Shown piece by piece: positions 12,184 through 28,187 of a DNA stretch of 64,000 bases. A program made the position numbers and the translations under genes. Each line of letters opens with the position of its first letter. Positions within the stretch are counted from its first letter, which is position 1. The stretch is from the NCBI GenBank assembly GCA_035578155.1, contig JAPWDM010000006.1, forward strand, positions 20,042,305 to 20,106,304, given 5' to 3'. This DNA comes from Brachynemurus nebulosus (taxonomy: Eukaryota; Arthropoda; Insecta; Neuroptera; Myrmeleontidae). Below the pieces are notes generated by a model that saw nothing but the letters and a program-made list of their open reading frames with translations, made no database searches and was not told the origin of the DNA.

Positions 12184-12283
12184 CTTTAGACCAATGGACA
12201 CAAAAATCTTTTAAAGGTACATTTCTAACGTATATGATTAACAAAAGAAAGCGTTTCGTGCAAAAATTTATTCCAAAACTTAC

Positions 12284-16872
<4,589 letters not shown>

Positions 16873-16943
16873 GTTAAGTTACCTCCAACGTAGTACGTCC
16901 ACGGGCCGATTAAACGTAAACGAATGTAATTGAAAAGACATAC
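16873..16943 (-). other. SerT 5' untranslated sequence of exon 1 (predicted)
   Basis: A TTTATTTTCAG|G acceptor lies 71 nt upstream of the start codon on the minus strand, with no in-frame ATG between. A non-coding first exon and the promoter would then lie further upstream (higher coordinates); none was recognised. Confidence 0.5.
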
Positions 16944-16944
16944 C

Positions 16945-18987
16945 TGAAAATAAACGAAATAATATTTTAATGAAAGGATTAGGAATTTGGGTTTATACTG
17001 AAAGACATTGCAAACTGTGTTATTAAATGTTCGGTAATGTGGTAGATATTTTTATGTCATCGAAGATGACATATTAATATCGTTGAGTGACTGAATAATT
17101 ATTGAGTTGTACATCTATATTGAATAAACGCAAGAGGACTGTAGAGTTAACAACCATAGAGTTAACAAAATATCATAAATTAACACTTTCACTGAGATGA
17201 CATTACTTAGTGCGTGTCAAAAACACGCACTTGACGAATTTTTTACAGAGTTCATATAGAGATTATAAGAATTTCAAGATTTTTCTTCGGAAGTCTAAAA
17301 ATTATTCGGTGACCCAATGACCTGAACGAAATGATCTAGATCCAAATTAAGGAATTTTCAAAGTTTTCAGTTGGCAGGCCAAATTGTAAATACCAAAATT
17401 TTTTGGCAGGTAAATCACGTCATGTGAAAAATAAGTCACATTTTCTGAGCGAACATGGCTATTTTTATAGGAAACATGAAAATTTCTCGCGCAAATTACG
17501 CAAAGTTTACTAACCGATCTAATTTATTTCATTCTCGTAGCTATTAACTGAATTTAAAAAAAAAACTGAATTTGATGACGTCATCACGCATACAAATTCT
17601 TGAAAACTTCAAAAACCATAATTCTTATATTAGAAATTTGAAGCTGCTTATAGGTTTTCGATACTTTTTTTTTCATTTTTCATAAAATCGGAATTATAAA
17701 AACAATAGATTAATTAGTTAATTATATACGGAAATTAAATCGAATTTCCTAAAGAAATTTGAAAAACTTTCATAGTAAAAAAGTTTAACACCAATGATAT
17801 AAAAAATCTTTGTAATACGATACATTGCATATATAAAATTTGATATTTTTACAACGGAAAAATCTTTGTTTACGAATTCAAGATTGTAAATGATTTGACA
17901 CTGCAGAAGTTCTGATTTTCGGAGTTCATGGGTCGCACTTTGGGAACGCGTGATATCGGTAAGTGGACGAAAAGACACACCTGAGATGCTCCTTTAAAAC
18001 ATGCAGCAACATATAAACATTTTTTTGTAATTTTTGAAAAACATGACGTATTTTGAAAAAAAATGTATTCTGTAGTAGGAAGTTCCACTTCAATAGAGGA
18101 ATTTCTACTTTGTTACAGTTATTTCCTACAATATAGTGATGTAAGAAGAATTAGTTGTTTACAGATGAAAATTGATTTTTTAATCACATAATGTGCAAAT
18201 ATTGCAAATAACATTTTATTTCAAATGAAAGACGTACTCACGGAAGTAGTATTCCGTACAATAAATTGCTTTTAAGCGTAGATTTTATGTTAACATCATG
18301 TGGGCAGGAGTTGGAATTATGGGAACGACCAGTATTTATTCGCTTTAATGCCAGGATTAACTTCTATTTCACCTCAGAAAATTCTCTAAAAGTCGTAAAT
18401 TGAAACTTTTTCTGTGATTTATTGATTAATTCTTAAAAATTTTGAGTTTAAAATAAAGTTTATTTAATGTTATAGTATATAGAAGCTCGAAAAATATTAT
18501 AGAGAAGAGTTGCATGTGACAGACGGACGACCACCGTAGTAATTTCATAAATGTTCCGTTCTGTCAATTTTAGTACAGAATACTAAAAATTAATTGAGTG
18601 AAAATAATATTCTGATATTAAAAGCTCATATTTTTTTGCATTTTTGTTTGTTTGTAATGTGAATAAAACATTCCCCTAGCTTTTTCTACATAAGTATTGA
18701 TCACTTTATTTCATTTTTCAATTATAATTAAAATCCTTTTTTAATGAAATTAAACTCAAGTGTCTAATGCCAGTAAAAAATTCAAATTTTAGTGTAATAG
18801 TGATATTGTGAGTTAATTTTATACAATGAACTTATTCAAACACGAATGGGCACATTTGTTTGTCAATGTTTCAACGAATACTTATCTTGGTGCTGCAGAT
18901 CGAAGTCAATTTCAGATCAATAAGTCAAGAAAAGAAAAATAAATAAAAAGAGGTGTTAGAAAAAGGTTTTTCTTAGGTTTTTTTGTA
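16945..18987. other. Gene-free AT-rich stretch
   Basis: Upstream of SerT. A small hairpin (AGTGCGTGT...ACACGCACT) lies at about 17211-17233, and its flank resembles 53345-53385, suggesting an old repeat. No gene or promoter is recognised. Confidence 0.5.
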
Positions 18988-19619
18988 AAGGACATTGGGC
19001 AAAACTATATGGGGAGCTGCCCCCTAACGCCCAAGGTTGAGACCGATGCCGATCGATAGCCCTGGTCAAGTAGTCCAACTTTGTCAATGGGCACGTTCAT
19101 GCAGAACCTGACCTTCAAAAGTTATAGGGCGTCAAATGTACAAAAAGTCTGCACGTGGCCATAGCCAAACGGGATATTCTGTATAGGTACAAATGGGTTA
19201 TGAGACATGTCGTGGGCCGGCCTATCACTGGGTAAAACCAGTTTCCTGGCAAGTGGCCTAACCTCGTTTTTTCACGTGGCCTATGGTAGAAGACGTACCG
19301 AGCGCCTTCAAACCTGTTCATTGGGAGTATCCGAAGAGAAGTTTGAGAATCCTACCGGTGGCGATTTCTGGAAGACCCCTTGGTAGATTACCGAAATAAA
19401 GTAATCCGAAGTGCACCCTCCCGAAGGGGACTCTAGTGCCCGCTGCTGGTCAACACACATCGTTTCTTTAAGAAATGGGCACGTGGAGTATGCAAAACCT
19501 ACTGCACGTCAGGTCATCCATACCTAAGATGGGTATATTTGTGACCTACTAGGAAGGGGCTTTCAGAAAATCAATATCTCACCAGTGGGCACTGGGGGGC
19601 AATTTTGAACATTGTCCTT
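18988..19619. mobile_element. GC-rich TA-flanked element (632 bp)
   Basis: Ends AAGGACATTGGGCAAAA and (reverse complement of right end) AAGGACAATGTTCAAAA lie between TA dinucleotides. The interior is clearly richer in GC than its surroundings and repeats short blocks such as GGGCACGT and ACGTGGCC. No protein was recognised in any frame. It could be a foreign or young non-autonomous element. The assignment rests on the ends only. Confidence 0.55.
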
Positions 19620-22540
19620 TACATGTCTTTTTCCAAGTATCAAGCTAGAATTAATTTTTTTTGTATATGAAAGATAAGATTTGCAAGGGATTTGTATGAA
19701 TTTTAACGTAACCAGATAAGAATTTTGAGGAAAAAATCATTCAAGTGCTAACCGTAAATAATGTGCCGTACAATTAACTGCTTTTAAACATTAATTAAAT
19801 CTCGTGCTAGAATTTTTTCAATTCTGGTTATTTTAACTCAATATATACCTCACCCTAAATGTTTATCTTTTTTGCTGGCCGATCCTATTAGTATTGAGGA
19901 TGGAGGCCACCAATTTTTAAGAGTTTTTTCCGAAAATATTTTCTTTGACACCTTACGTTATACCCTAGAAATTTATTTTTTTTTCAGTTATTTCAATTTA
20001 CCCCTGAAATTAATCCCAAGAATTAAAATTCAACTTTTTATATTTCTATAACTGAGTCACCATACTCTATCTCTAGCCCGACGGACAAACCTCGTTTCCA
20101 TCAGCCAATTTTGGTAGAGACACTTAAAAAAATTAGCAATAAACTACGTTCCAAATTTGTTGAATGCTAAAACGGAAAAATATAAGAAAATTGGCAAGAT
20201 TCTCCTTCAAAATTTATATTTTGTTTATGGATTAATCTGACAAATGGTAACAGAAAATGTAACTGTTGAGCTGACATTATTTTAGAGCTGCTTAAGGAAG
20301 GAGTTCAAATAAAAAAGCAACTTTTTTATTTATGATTATTTTGCTTGTTGAAATTTTTTTCAAATTAGGGAGAGTTTTAAATAGAAAATTTTGTTTTTGA
20401 AACATTCATTACTCTTCCCTGTGGGGGGAGGGGGCCCTTTTTCACAAGTTTTTAAGCGTTTACAAGGAACGCCATATCTCAAAAAGTAATGAATATTTTT
20501 TAAAAAATTTTTCATTATTTTATTCCTAAAGGACCTGTCCATAAAGCTGAGTATGGGTTTCAGGTAATTTTAAAAATTAACTATAAAATTGTAATCTCAA
20601 ACTTCTAAAAATTATAAAACCCAATTTTTTATTAAAAAAAAATATTTAAAAATAGTTACAATTGTTCAAATGGAAAAAGTATACTCCACTTTATGCGCAA
20701 TATGTTTATGAACAAAATTAAAAAAAAATTAAGTCTCTATCTTTTCTAGAACTTGTTATATGATTTTCCTTGTCGGAAAAAACACAACTTTCGGGAAACG
20801 GTAAAAAAGAAGAATAATAACAAAAGAAGCGGTTTACTCATTGTTTATTAAAACGTCTACAAAGGCATACAAATAAAAAAACATTATCTCAGTGTATACT
20901 ATAACTCATGTACACACCAAAATTAAATATTACTGATCAAATCGCGAGGGGGGGGGGGCGAGCGTTGTATGCAAAGGATCAGCAACTTGGCTGTGCAGCG
21001 GCTCACAAATAAATATTTTTCTACTTGAAAAAAAATTTTTTTGGCCATGTTTTATATATCACCGTGTTTGTAAAGAACCACAGAACAAAATAAAAACAAA
21101 AAACGAAATTCGAAAAAAATTTGTTTATTAGCCATTTCTGGCGTAAACTCCCCCCTTAAGGACGCATATAAATAAAATTTGTAAATCAGTAAGGCAAAGA
21201 CTTTATTATTATGTAGAAGATTTCATATATTTTTCGGCTTATATAATTTAAATATTCGATTCTTAAATTATGTGAATTAATTTTTTCAAATTATTCATTC
21301 CAAATTTCACCTTTGAACTCCAGTAACAAAAAAAATTACAATCAGTTTTTATTCAAAAAATTTAAAATTAAAATATTTTACTTTGATATTGTTATCATAT
21401 TTCCACTTTTTTCGGGAAAATAATTTTTCTTTATGCATAACTATATACCACCTGTATAAATAATTCATTATTTTAATACGAGTCGTTTACTATCAATATG
21501 TTATCATACTAATGTTGATGGTCTTTGTTGGTAACATTTTATCACTCAAATAAAATTATCTCAAAAGAAAATGTGTTAAAATTTCTTTTTAAATAAAACT
21601 GCCAAGTTTAATGTATTTTCTTTTTATCCATCTACATTTTAGCTTATTTAAAACTTTTTTTTAATTAATCACACTGTTTCACTTCGAAACTTTTTACGCG
21701 CAATCATCTGTTTATTATAAAAAGGATTATTAAAGGTAACGGATTTACTTACTTTTGTCAGTAATTTTCCCCAAAAAAAATATTTTTAGTTTACTTAATC
21801 ACAAAAATATTTCACAGAACTACACAAATTATTTAAATTCTTTTCGGATTGAACCAGTTTCTCAAATATTTAGTTTCACCAGAAAAACATTTTGTCTTCA
21901 AAAAAAAAACTATTTAATTTTCAGTTCCAAAATAAACATTATACAATATTATAAATTGTATTTTGATTAATATAAATTATTACCGTATCAAAAATAATGT
22001 TTATATAGGCGTAATACTGATTAATTTCTATTGCTATTACGACACACCTTCTGCAATATTACTTAGAAAAATTTCATTTCACGGTCATATGAGGTATAAT
22101 AGACAATATACTGGATGCATACGATTTCCCATAATAATAAATGAATCAAAGAATTAAGCACACACTTAATTATAATGTTAAAATAATTAAAATTATATTT
22201 AATTAGATTGTTACAAAATCGTATTTTAATTGTTTGTTTAATTGTTGGAAAATTTAAAAATTGATTTTATTCTAATTGAACGATGAATGTTTTAATGTTG
22301 ATTTAAATATATTATTTAAATAAACTAAAAATAAATGGTATTTACACTATTAGCGCAGTTTATGATCGTTGGAAAATACAGTAGTTAACTGTCAAAAAGC
22401 TTTTATGAAATATAATCTAATTGGATTCATTGTTTAAAAAAAAAACGGTATGTATTTCTTTTTGTGAGTAGTCTTTGCCAAGATAAGCAAAAGTAAACGT
22501 AAGTATAGTAAATATATCGATAAGACGATAAAAAATAATG
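19620..22540. other. Gene-free AT-rich stretch with diffuse repeats
   Basis: Contains a GGGGGGAGGGGGCCC-type tract near 20420 and a run of G near 20950, plus a CCCCCCTTAAGG motif near 21150 that resembles the end of a TTAA-type MITE. No boundaries could be defined and no coding region is supported. Confidence 0.5.
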
Positions 22541-22743
22541 TTAATATGACTACAATATTTTTTTGAAATTTTTTCATAATTATTTTCTCAAAAATTTATG
22601 CATCTACAAGAAAGAATTGTGATTAGGTTCAGGAAGAGTTTCAACCTATAGCATCCCTAAAGTAATAGAACGCTTGTCTATCAGATGAAACAGTCTCTTG
22701 TCAGTTAAATTTCCAGAACGTCAGGTTTTGGAAGTCTGAGCCG
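22541..22743 (+). repeat. 200-bp direct repeat, left copy
   Basis: Begins TTAATATGACTACAATATTT and ends GGAAGTCTGAGCCG. It aligns over its whole length with 23443-23643 in the same orientation, at roughly 85% identity by eye. Confidence 0.8.
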
Positions 22744-23442
22744 AAGGGGAGATTCGCCAAAAAAATATCAAAAATCGACCTTTTTTATAATTTTTTTTAT
22801 ACAAATAAATATTTTATTAAAAAACTAAATATACAACATTGTTTCTATACATGTCTTGAGATTATAATTTTTTTTTTTTTAATAAAATGTAAGAGTATAA
22901 ATGGCTTTATAGTCGACACTGCGAGATTTTTCCACCTTGATGGTTCCTCGCGTTCTGAAATCTCTAATGAACCAAAATCAAAAAATCAAGAATTTTCTGA
23001 AAATATACATATTCAGCTACGGCACTGTCTAGAATCTAAGAAAAAAATAAAAAACCAGCGAGAAATCGCATTTTGAAAATAAATTTTCAAAAATCACCGC
23101 CTTTTCTCGACTATAAACAGCCGCCGTTTTGAAAATATATTACGGAACCCAAAGATCTTAGTTCTTGCCAAAATGACGGTATCGAGGAATAATGTGCACT
23201 TTGATTTATGTCGATATCTCAAATACTTTTTGAGATACATGAGGAACCATGTCAAAAAACGTACTTTCGAGAAAATAGCATTTAAAGACTATAGTAAAGT
23301 ACGTGCAGTAAAATGCCCATAACTTTCTGATTTTTCATTTTTTTAAAATAAAATTTTAGGAAAATACTTCTAACACCTTAAGAAACATAATTATAGAGAA
23401 AAAAATCGATTTCTTTTTCTTTTTTTTAGCGAATCTCCCCTT
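22744..23442. mobile_element. TIR element (about 700 bp) between direct repeats
   Basis: Perfect 14-bp TIRs AAGGGGAGATTCGC. TTAA is present beside the right end only, so a clean TSD cannot be shown. The interior contains palm-like AT-rich sequence without a protein. It may be related to the TTAA/GGGG family at 9977. Confidence 0.75.
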
Positions 23443-23643
23443 AATACGACTACAACATTTTTTTATAAATTTTTCATAATTATTTTTTAAAAAATTTACG
23501 CATCGACAAGAAAGAAGTGTGATTAGGTTCAGGAATAGCTTTAAACTATAGCATCCCTAGAAGAATGAAATTTTTGCCCATCAGATGAAACAGTCTCGTT
23601 AGTTAAACTTCCAGAACGTCAAGTTTTGGAAATCTGAGTCGAT
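23443..23643 (+). repeat. 200-bp direct repeat, right copy
   Basis: Begins AATACGACTACAACATTTTT. Shares TGTGATTAGGTTCAGGAA and CAGATGAAACAGTCTC with the left copy. Confidence 0.8.
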
Positions 23644-25023
23644 TTTTCACTACTAAATTATTAAAAGTAATAATATCAATAAGTCTATAACAGACGCCAC
23701 CTAAACCATTATTTTTCGAACTTCATTTATACCATTTTATATTACCTACCATTATACAGGTTACATTATGATGTGTGTGGAGGATGGAAATAGTGGTTAG
23801 TTGAGGTTAGAATTTAGTAGGTATGTATCTGCAGTCGTCTTCTTAAAGCGTTATATTTTGCTGATTTACCAAAACGAACTCTTTGAAATATAAGATTTTA
23901 AGAGTTTATTCTACATAATTATTCAGGTATACAAAAAATATTTTTGAAAAAACAACATAATTATAATGACGGCCTAAAAGCGATTTTCTCGAAATTACAT
24001 TTTTTAAACACTGCGAAACCAAAACTTGGGAATTTTTGGGGAATAGTTTCGTGAGTTTGAATCTTAAATTTGACACTTTTAAGAAACAGGAAAAAAGGCT
24101 TTTTTAAAATTGTATATTATCTGTTATCCGTTCGTAAATATACATAATTTAAAGTAACTTTGTACGTATAAAATAAATAATAATTAGGGATATATGAAAT
24201 ATTGAAATTTCATCAAAGTTTCATTGTCAGAACGTTTAAATTTCATTCAAAACTTTAAATGCTAGTTACATAACTGTAAAGCTGTTTATATATTACAATG
24301 TATACGAGTATATACATAATATGAATAATTAACTTTCGTGACCAAAGTATATTCCACCACAGGATTATTGAATACAATCAGATAAATTAATAATCAACAT
24401 TGTCTTTACTTAATTATTATTATTTCTTCGAGTAACTGCTGTTATCAATCATTAACAGTATACGTGAAATTTATTACATTAAATAATTATAATTTTGATT
24501 CATAAAGTCATAAATATAATATCAAGATTTAAACTTTTCATTTTTATTACAAAAAAAAGCCGGAATTTCTTTTTTTTAGTGATCCTACATGCTTAATTTT
24601 GGTAAAATCGAAAAGAATGACTTCGAAAGCCTATAATTCGCTTTTAATTTTGTCAGTCTATCCTTTTATTTACAGTTTTTAAGACACAGAAAATTTTTAA
24701 CTTGATAACGTCATCAAGTTTTAAGTTGTTATTTTTCTAAATTGAGCTTTATGTAATTGATTTTATTTAGGGTGACTGGTTGAATTAGAGCAATTTGGGC
24801 GTGAACTTTTCATTTTTACTATAAAAATGACTTATTCTACAGAAGTTTTTTTCTAGTAATCATACGTGGTTAATTTTGGTAAAAATGAAAAGAACGATTT
24901 CAAAAACTTACAATTCACTTCCAATTTTATTTATTCTATCATTTTATTTATGATTTTTAAAGTATTGAAAAATTTTAATCAAATTAATGACGCAAGTTTC
25001 AAATTTGGGTAGAAATTTCTCGT
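23644..25023. other. Gene-free AT-rich stretch
   Basis: Two diverged segments containing ATTTTGGTAAAA.(T/C)GAAAAGAA.GA (about 24598 and 24873) suggest an old tandem duplication of about 275 bp. Nothing else is recognised. Confidence 0.4.
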
Positions 25024-25031
25024 ATTTACTA

Positions 25032-25262
25032 CAGAGGCGTAGCGAGGGGGATGCAGGGGGTCTATCATGCACCGGACGCCACTCGCAGAGGGGCGCCAAA
25101 TGTGCCCAAAGGCGGCAGTATTGGGGGGTGCCAAAAAAATTAGATGAGGTTTTTTTTTTGCTCGTCATTTGTTTTTTGTGAGGAAAAAAGCAACATTTTT
25201 TTCTACAGGGGCGCCAATAAAGTGTCGTGCCCCGGGCGCCGGTTATGTTCACTACGCCACTG
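25032..25262. mobile_element. hAT-type MITE (231 bp)
   Basis: Ends CAGAGGCGTAGCGAGG and (reverse complement of right end) CAGTGGCGTAGTGAACA, with a perfect 8-bp TSD ATTTACTA (25024-25031 and 25263-25270). It is much richer in GC than its flank. The ORFs on both strands over it are not genes. Confidence 0.93.
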
Positions 25263-25270
25263 ATTTACTA

Positions 25271-26582
25271 CTAAAATGACGAAATTTCTTTTAGAAATAT
25301 GACTTTTCTACGGGCACAATTTTTAAGTAAAAACAAAAAAACAGAAAATTTCAAGGTCTTAAAAATTGTAAGTAAATTGATTAGAATAAAAAAATTAAAA
25401 ACCTTTGTTCTAGCTCACTTTTGATTCGAATCCATTTATTTACAGTTTTTAAGGCCCGAAGAAATTTTCAAGACCTTAAAAAAGTAAGACCTAGTATAGT
25501 AATTGTAATTAAAGCCACCTCCTTACCAATTCTAGGTTTTTACCACCATTCTTTTTATTTTAGATTAATTTAAAACCATAAGATTGTCGAAGATCTCGAA
25601 AAGATCCATAATGAAAAAAATTACTAAAATTTTACTGAACTCAATCGTCAAGTAGTCTAATTAGAAATAAGATATAACATATAAGACAAACTTTTTACGT
25701 AACCTAATTTTCCTATTTATTTAACAAATACGAAAGAAACAATACATGATGAAGAATGTTAATGAACTCAACAAATATAAACAAAATTTCTGGCAACAAT
25801 ACGAGGAAAGACTTGAAGCTATTATTTAATTTAATAGTAAAATTTATATAAATATTTTGATAACTAAAATTTCGCCTGCCTTCATACTTTCAAACGCAAT
25901 ATGTATTTTTTCAAAATAAAATTCTTGTAAACATGAGAATACTTATTGATGTTTTATTGTTTTTTCGTCAACTATTCCCTGGACTCCGGGGGTAAGTCTC
26001 ACAAGTATTTGCATACTATAAATACTTTTAAAAAAATTCTTGTGTTGCTTTCTTTTGTTAAAGATGAAAAAAATCTTTTGAAAAGAGTATTACAAACAAG
26101 AATAACAATAATGTACAAGAGTAATAATTAATGATTGTATAAAACTTATTATATAATATTTATTTAATAATAAATATGACCTTTATCGACAATTTGTCAT
26201 CTTTCTAATTACCAATAGATTAAATTTCTATTTGTAGCTTATTAATAAAATCTACAATAGTACAATATTATTTGCAAATCAATTTATATTTATACATTAT
26301 TATTTATGGTAAATTATTAATAAACTGCCAATGATGTTAAATTATACCTAATTGTAACGCTTACTTAAATTTTGCATATTATAAATGTCATTTCTATAAA
26401 TTTTTGAAAATTTATTTTTTTAAATTGTACAATAAAAAAAAAATTATGTTCTTCCCAGCGCTTGCAACATCACTGAATCGGATAATTTAGTGCAAGCGGT
26501 TTAGGACTACAAGAGACTCATAAGATTTTTTTTTTCAAATACTTGCAAGAAAAGTTTTTCTGTCACTTTTTACCAACAGATA
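25271..26582. other. Gene-free AT-rich stretch
   Basis: No repeat boundary or coding signature was recognised. Confidence 0.5.
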
Positions 26583-28187
26583 TACAGGATTGTCCAAAAT
26601 TTTGTACCGTAATTGCTAGAGTTGATAGTAGGTTCGAAAACAATGGTACCTTTTTATGTACACTTTCTTCCGAAACTCAATAATAATAAGGGGGTAAAAT
26701 AAAGAAGTGGAATGTAAAGCGATTAAACGAAAACCACTTCTTTTCAAAAATATTTTTCAGACGCTTTTAAATAATGAATTTATATTTGAGGTGCATATAG
26801 ACATTAAGATAATTAAATTGATTATACCAATTATTCCATCACTTATGATTAAGGGATAATTTTGGGATAGATACTAAAAAATGCAACAAATATACTCTTT
26901 TTTGCGTAGAATAATCTGGAGAATCACATTGTTAAAATTTTTGTTTAACCCTAGAATCATACGTTGGTCTACGAGTCAAGTTAATCATACATCGGCGTCG
27001 TTTCGATGAATGGACTTTTTACGGGGAGTTTTAGAGTTTATTTGCAAAAAACATTTTTTTTTACATAACAATACTACAAAAGCGAACACAATATTTAAAA
27101 AAAATTGGATTTGGAAAAATTTCTTAATATAAAAATTTATTAAATTTTATTAATCTTTTTATGAAAGCATATTTTCACTATAAAAATTAAAAATAGATAA
27201 ATACATCAATTGTATCATAAAACATGTCTTTCAATTAATTAATTTATGAACTATTATGAGTCAGTGGACATGTGTGACTTTACAGAATGTGAAATTTCTC
27301 AGTCATAAATATTACTATAGATATGTAGTTATTTCCCCATTAGGCACATTTGTAAATTTTCTAAAATTTGTTAGTAATTTTTAGAATAAGATCTCAAAAA
27401 ATAATAAAAATTAAAATATTTTCCATAAAATAAATTGTTAACCTTTTATTAAGTCACTTGAAACGCATTCTTTAGTTTTCGATTCAATATATTAAAACTT
27501 CAGTATTATGTCGTCTCTATAAGTTAAACAGCTGTAATCATCTTTCACATTATCATAATCATTGAATAAATTAATTATAACATCCATATCTTTAATAAAT
27601 TTGAGAAAAATTAGGAAAACTTTTATATGTGGAGTACAAAATCTTTAAAAAAAAATATGGGTTAATCATACATCGTCGTCCTTTTGACGCATACTATTTC
27701 AGTATAAAAAAAAACGACAATAGCTATAAACAAAATTTATACGTTTTATGTGTTATAACAACAAATAAATTAGATAACAGAAGTTTCACAGAAAGCAGGC
27801 ACCGATAAGTTGTAGTATTGGAGCAGGTAGAGAAGTTCGTTCGTCGTTTTGACTAGTACGTATGATTCTAGGGTTAAATAAATGCAAATTAAAGAAGAAA
27901 AGACATGATAACTTATATGTATCACCCAAAATCAACTCTTATTCATAATTGACGGAATAAGTGCTAACATAAATTTCATTATCCTAATGTCTAATACGCA
28001 CCCCTAAAATATGCCCTAAAAATCTGGAAAATAATCAGAAAAAACTAATTTTAATTTTACCATGTTATAGGGTTGTATCTCCTTTATTAATACGTTTTGG
28101 AAAAAAATGAATATAAAAAGCTCTCCTTATTTTTGAAGGTACTATCAGCTCTGGCAATTACGGTACAAAATTTTGAACCACCTTGAA
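26583..28187. mobile_element. Mariner-like TIR element carrying a nested piggyBac element
   Basis: Left end TACAGGATTGTCCAAAATTT and reverse complement of right end TTCAAGGTGGTTCAAAATTT share the continuation TGTACCGTAATTGC.AGAG.T, giving TIRs of about 50 bp. TA flanks fit a Tc1/mariner-type element. Subtracting the nested 925-bp element leaves about 680 bp with no transposase. Confidence 0.75.
26949..27873. mobile_element. Non-autonomous piggyBac element (925 bp)
   Basis: TTAA (26945-26948 and 27874-27877) flanks perfect TIRs CCCTAGAATCATACGT, the classic piggyBac end. Subterminal repeats GTTAATCATACATCG(G/T)CGTC occur at about 26981 and 27661, echoing the internal repeats of autonomous piggyBac. 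No transposase ORF is present. Confidence 0.93.

Larger units (their letters stand above)
1..12283 (-). other. SERT intron 3 (partial), filled with transposons
   Basis: The serotonin-transporter exon at 12284-12418 ends in a clean GTAAGT donor. I find no exon for the next part of the protein (the segment leading to TM3) on the minus strand to its left. The intron therefore spans at least 12.2 kb and continues past the window edge. It holds the transposons and repeats listed separately. Stretches 1-633, 1540-2339, 2706-3916, 5348-6232, 8445-9100 and 9433-9976 are AT-rich with no coding or repeat structure that I recognise. An exon shorter than about 20 codons could have escaped me. Confidence 0.7.

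Noticed and set aside
24944..25252. 102-aa and 64-aa ORFs on opposite strands
   Set aside because: Both cover the hAT MITE 25032-25262 and use its GC-rich sequence by chance.
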